Assembly (NCBI GenBank): GCA_934561335.1
Contig: CAKTGD010000004.1
Location: 1-26,783, forward strand
Length of the DNA stretch: 26,783 bases
Direction of reading: 5' to 3'
Source: an uncultured Oscillospiraceae bacterium
Lineage (GTDB): Bacteria > Bacillota_A > Clostridia > Oscillospirales > Oscillospiraceae
Numbering within the stretch: position 1 is the stretch's first letter; every line of letters starts with the position of its first letter. The notes under the pieces were generated by a model, which was given only the letters and a program-made list of their open reading frames with translations, was not told where the DNA came from and ran no database searches. Shown piece by piece: positions 24,512 to 26,783 of the stretch. The position numbers were made by a program, and so were the translations under genes.

Positions 24512-25438
24512 ATGCGAGTTATCGATCTGGAAAATATCAACAGCGCCATGAGCAATGAGACACAATTTGTGCTGCGCTGTGAGGAAGTCTTTCACGATAA
24601 AATCAGCGCGGCGGCCGCATCCATTCTGTCCAACCGGCAGGAACGTCCCGTTGTGGCGCTGACAGGTCCCTCTGGCTCCGGAAAAACGACCACCGCCCTG
24701 CGTCTGGAGGATTATCTGAAGAATCTGGGCGTTAAGGTTTGCGTCATCCATATGGATAACTTCTTCCTGCCGCTGGATCGCCGTCCGCCGGAACTGACGG
24801 ACTGGGAATCTCCCTATTGTGTGGATGTGGACAGCCTGATTTCCTGTATCAGCCAGCTGATGGATGGGAAAGAGGTGGATATCCCCTGGTATGATTTCAA
24901 GAACGGTGTCACCGGCGGTTATACAAAAATACAGGGCTATAGCGATGCCGTTATTATCGCTGAGGGTATTCATATGCTCAACCCGTTGATTTTTGATAAA
25001 ATCCGCGGTGTAGCCAACGGCGTTTATGTGGCGCCTCGTACCCGTATTATTACCAATGACGATAAGATTGTCCGTCCTGAGCAGCTGCGAGTGGCCCGCC
25101 GTATGATTCGTGACTATAATACCCGTGGACACAGTATCGCCCAGACGGTGGAGCGCGCCGAAAGTGTGGATCGCGGCGAGGTCAACTATATCCAGCCCTA
25201 TAAGGGAAATGCCGCGATTCATATTGACACGTTCCATGATTATGAGCCGTGTATCGTGGCAAAGTATCTCAGTGAAATCCCCGGATTCCGTCAGGAAATG
25301 ACGCCGGAATTCTTAGAGTCCCACGGCTTGACGGATCTGATGAAGGTTGTCGGCGGTGTACCGCCCCTGCATTGCCCTTATGTGCCTCAGAACTCGCTGG
25401 TGCGTGAGTTTGTGGGCGGAAGCTGCTATGAATATTGA
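24512..25438 (+). CDS. Uridine kinase-family nucleoside kinase
   Basis: A 308-residue P-loop kinase of the uridine kinase/phosphoribulokinase superfamily. P-loop GPSGSGKT at 52-59; VCVIHMDNFFLP (77-88) holds the DxF-type acceptor-site Asp; DIPWYDFKNG and VIIAEGIHMLNP match the uridine kinase Walker B region (compare VIILEGI). About 50 residues precede the P-loop and 60 follow the core, so it is longer than Udk (around 210). ATG 24512 follows GAAGGGAG; the frame to 24449 overlaps the promoter. The substrate could be uridine/cytidine or another phosphoryl acceptor. It shares a promoter with the cytidylate kinase-like gene. Confidence 0.75.
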   Translation: MRVIDLENINSAMSNETQFVLRCEEVFHDKISAAAASILSNRQERPVVALTGPSGSGKTTTALRLEDYLKNLGVKVCVIHMDNFFLPLDRRPPELTDWESPYCVDVDSLISCISQLMDGKEVDIPWYDFKNGVTGGYTKIQGYSDAVIIAEGIHMLNPLIFDKIRGVANGVYVAPRTRIITNDDKIVRPEQLRVARRMIRDYNTRGHSIAQTVERAESVDRGEVNYIQPYKGNAAIHIDTFHDYEPCIVAKYLSEIPGFRQEMTPEFLESHGLTDLMKVVGGVPPLHCPYVPQNSLVREFVGGSCYEY

Positions 25439-25469
25439 TTTCGATTGCAGATGAAGGAGTGATAGTGAA

Positions 25470-26081
25470 ATGATTATTACCATCAGTCGTGAGTTCGGAA
25501 GCGGCGGCCGTGAGCTTGGCAAGCGTCTGGCTGATGCCCTGCATATTCCGTGCTATGACCACCAGATCATCGAGATGATTGCCAAGGAGAATGGGCTGAA
25601 CGCTGATTATGTGGCCAACGTAGGGGAGAAGTGCATCGAGGCAGCCTATCCCATGACGATCGGCCACCGTCTGGCCATGATGCCTGTTACCGTAATGGAT
25701 CAGCCAATTCGTGTAGCGGTGGCGCAGCGCCAGCTGCTGGAAAAATTTGCCCAGCAGGGAGACTGTGTGATCGTTGGGCGCTGTGCCGATGTGATTTTGA
25801 AGGACTATCATCCGCTGAATTTGTTCGTTTATGCGGATATGGAGGCCAAGGTTGAGCGCTGCATGAAGCGTGCGCCGGAGGGTGAGCACCTGACCCGGAA
25901 CGAGATGGAAAAAGCCATCCGCCGTATCGACAAAGAGCGTACCCAGAACCATCTGATGTATGCCGATACCAAGTGGGGCAGTAAGGAAGCCTATCACCTG
26001 TGTATCAATACCACGTACCACGAGATTAAAAAATTGGTCCCCGCACTGGCACAGTTCTGCAAAGACTGGTTTGCCGAGTAA
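25470..26081 (+). CDS. Cytidylate kinase-like family protein
   Basis: A 203-residue P-loop protein beginning MIITISREFGSGGRELGKRLADAL, whose GSGGRELGK loop and ISREFGSGG start mark the cytidylate kinase-like family, distinct from housekeeping Cmk. The lid and C-terminal RIDKERTQNHLMYADTKWGSKEAYHLCINT are typical. It probably phosphorylates a nucleoside monophosphate; the substrate is unproven for this subgroup. ATG 25470 follows AAGGAGTGATAG. It starts 31 bases after the uridine kinase-like gene and 19 bases before the FTR-like gene, so the three are probably one operon. Confidence 0.85.
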   Translation: MIITISREFGSGGRELGKRLADALHIPCYDHQIIEMIAKENGLNADYVANVGEKCIEAAYPMTIGHRLAMMPVTVMDQPIRVAVAQRQLLEKFAQQGDCVIVGRCADVILKDYHPLNLFVYADMEAKVERCMKRAPEGEHLTRNEMEKAIRRIDKERTQNHLMYADTKWGSKEAYHLCINTTYHEIKKLVPALAQFCKDWFAE

Positions 26082-26100
26082 CGCTGCAAAGGAGAACGCA

Positions 26101-26298
26101 ATGAAGATCCGCTTCAATGACGATCCAAAGGTAGTGGCCGCCATTCGGGAGGGGCTGAAACGCAAGGATGGCTACTGTCCCTGCCGCTTGCAAAAGACGC
26201 CGGAGAATATCTGCATGTGCCAGGAGTTTCGTGACCAGATTGCAGATCCTGATTTTGAAGGCTATTGCCATTGCCGCCTGTATTACAAGGAAAAGTAA
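26101..26298 (+). CDS. Ferredoxin-thioredoxin reductase catalytic-subunit-like protein
   Basis: A 65-residue protein with three CxC pairs: C26-P-C28, C38-M-C40 and C56-H-C58 (GYCPCRLQ, ICMCQEFRDQ, YCHCRLYYKE). CPC, C-x-C and CHC are the marks of the FTR catalytic subunit, where four cysteines hold a 4Fe-4S cluster and two form the redox disulfide. Spacing here is CPC-X9-CMC-X15-CHC, unlike the plant CPC-X16-CPC-X8-CHC, and the chain is about half the plant length. No variable subunit or thioredoxin is adjacent. AAAGGAGAACG precedes ATG 26101. A role in electron transfer to thioredoxin-like proteins is inferred. Confidence 0.8.
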   Translation: MKIRFNDDPKVVAAIREGLKRKDGYCPCRLQKTPENICMCQEFRDQIADPDFEGYCHCRLYYKEK

Positions 26299-26334
26299 GA
26301 GTTTCATCAAAAAACAGCTCGATCGACTAAGATG

Positions 26335-26373
26335 AAAAGGTCGCTGCCCGTATAAAGCGGGCAGCGACCTTTT
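26335..26373. terminator. Bidirectional terminator between the FTR-like gene and cstA
   Basis: Perfect 16-bp stem, AAAAGGTCGCTGCCCG (26335-26350) with CGGGCAGCGACCTTTT (26358-26373), 7-base loop. A-run on the left and T-run on the right give a U tract on either strand, fitting the convergent genes. No gene was seen in the rest of 26299-26406. Confidence 0.9.
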
Positions 26374-26406
26374 ATTACAATATTATGCACACAGCATGCA
26401 GACAGA

Positions 26407-26783
26407 TTATACCTTGGCAGACAGCTTAGCAGCACGCTTCTTGCCGTACACGCAGCAACCCACCACATAGGCGGCGGCGCACACCACACCGATGATGTAG
26501 GCGGGCGTCCAGGGGATGTTGAAGCCGATGTGGGCGTTGGCGATGTAGGTGACGCAGATGAAGGTGTAGAAGCAGCCGGGGATCATGGGGATCCATGCCC
26601 ACTTGCCCTTGCCGTTCTCAAACATCCACGCAGTGATGCACAGGAAGGCGAACAGGGACAGGGTCTGGTTGGCCCATGCGAAGTAACGCCACAGGATCAT
26701 GAAGCCGTCGTTGTTGACCTTGGCGAACACGAGGATGGCGATGACCAGCGCGAAGATGGGCACAGCCAGCTTGATGCGCTTGC
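26407..26783 (-). CDS. cstA: Carbon starvation protein CstA, C-terminal part (runs off window)
   Basis: The last 125 codons of a membrane transporter on the - strand; the 5' end lies beyond 26783. Four hydrophobic helices are visible (PIFALVIAILVFAKV; the helix holding YFAWANQTLSLFAF; WIPMIPGCFYTFICV; YIIGVVCAAAYVVGC). The sequence FMILWRYFAWANQTL is a hallmark of the CstA C-terminal domain. CstA proteins take up peptides or pyruvate and in E. coli are induced under carbon starvation. The chain ends with a basic tail (KKRAAKLSAKV). It converges on the FTR-like gene with a shared terminator. Completeness and regulation cannot be judged. Confidence 0.88.
   Translation of the reverse strand, partial: KRIKLAVPIFALVIAILVFAKVNNDGFMILWRYFAWANQTLSLFAFLCITAWMFENGKGKWAWIPMIPGCFYTFICVTYIANAHIGFNIPWTPAYIIGVVCAAAYVVGCCVYGKKRAAKLSAKV

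Overview
This window reads as a chromosomal segment of a moderately GC-rich Clostridia, most likely a gut Oscillospirales-type organism. The grounds are Gram-positive ribosome binding sites of the AGGAGG type, a Firmicutes-style gene order from yicC to rsgA, a PASTA-domain Ser/Thr kinase with its PP2C phosphatase, c-di-AMP synthesis by CdaA/CdaR, RemA, and a SpoIVFA/SpoIVFB-like sporulation protease pair. The genus cannot be fixed from the sequence alone. Coding density is very high. Nearly all genes lie on the + strand, and many stop and start codons overlap (ATGA, GTGA, TTGA, TAATG).

Layout. 1-630: 3' end of tyrS and its terminator. 699-2074: a DUF3343 protein overlapping a class V aminotransferase/cysteine desulfurase, a likely sulfur or selenium handling pair. 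2097-4378: promoter, then cdaA and cdaR (c-di-AMP synthase and its membrane partner). 4408-6324: a tightly packed trio of an RseC-like membrane protein, a DUF5685 protein and a J-domain protein with a cysteine-rich tail. 6367-18199: the conserved housekeeping cluster yicC, remA, gmk, rpoZ, priA, def, fmt, rsmB, rlmN, PP2C phosphatase, PASTA kinase, rsgA. It covers RNA turnover, nucleotide supply, replication restart, initiator formylation and deformylation, rRNA methylation, cell-wall signalling and ribosome assembly. The usual coaBC between rpoZ and priA is absent, and so are rpe and thiN after rsgA.

18212-18452: terminator, then a stand-alone tRNA-Pro(CGG) with a consensus promoter and its own strong terminator. 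18532-20333: a self-contained MarR regulator and MATE efflux pump with its own promoter and an inverted repeat over the -35 box; it looks like an accessory cassette. 20334-21892: an M23 peptidase (SpoIVFA-like) and an M50 site-2 protease (SpoIVFB-like), preceded by a sequence resembling a sigma-E sporulation promoter. 21926-24413: a TIGR03960-type radical SAM protein and its DUF2344 partner. 24449-26298: two P-loop kinases of the uridine kinase and cytidylate kinase-like families, then a small ferredoxin-thioredoxin-reductase-like Cys protein. 26335-26373 is a bidirectional terminator facing the 3' end of a cstA gene on the - strand, which runs off the window.

No CRISPR array, insertion sequence, integrase, rRNA or frank pseudogene was seen. 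The least ordinary parts are the RseC/DUF5685/J-protein trio, the sporulation protease pair with its putative sigma-E site, the MarR operator-like repeat, and the orphan FTR-like protein.
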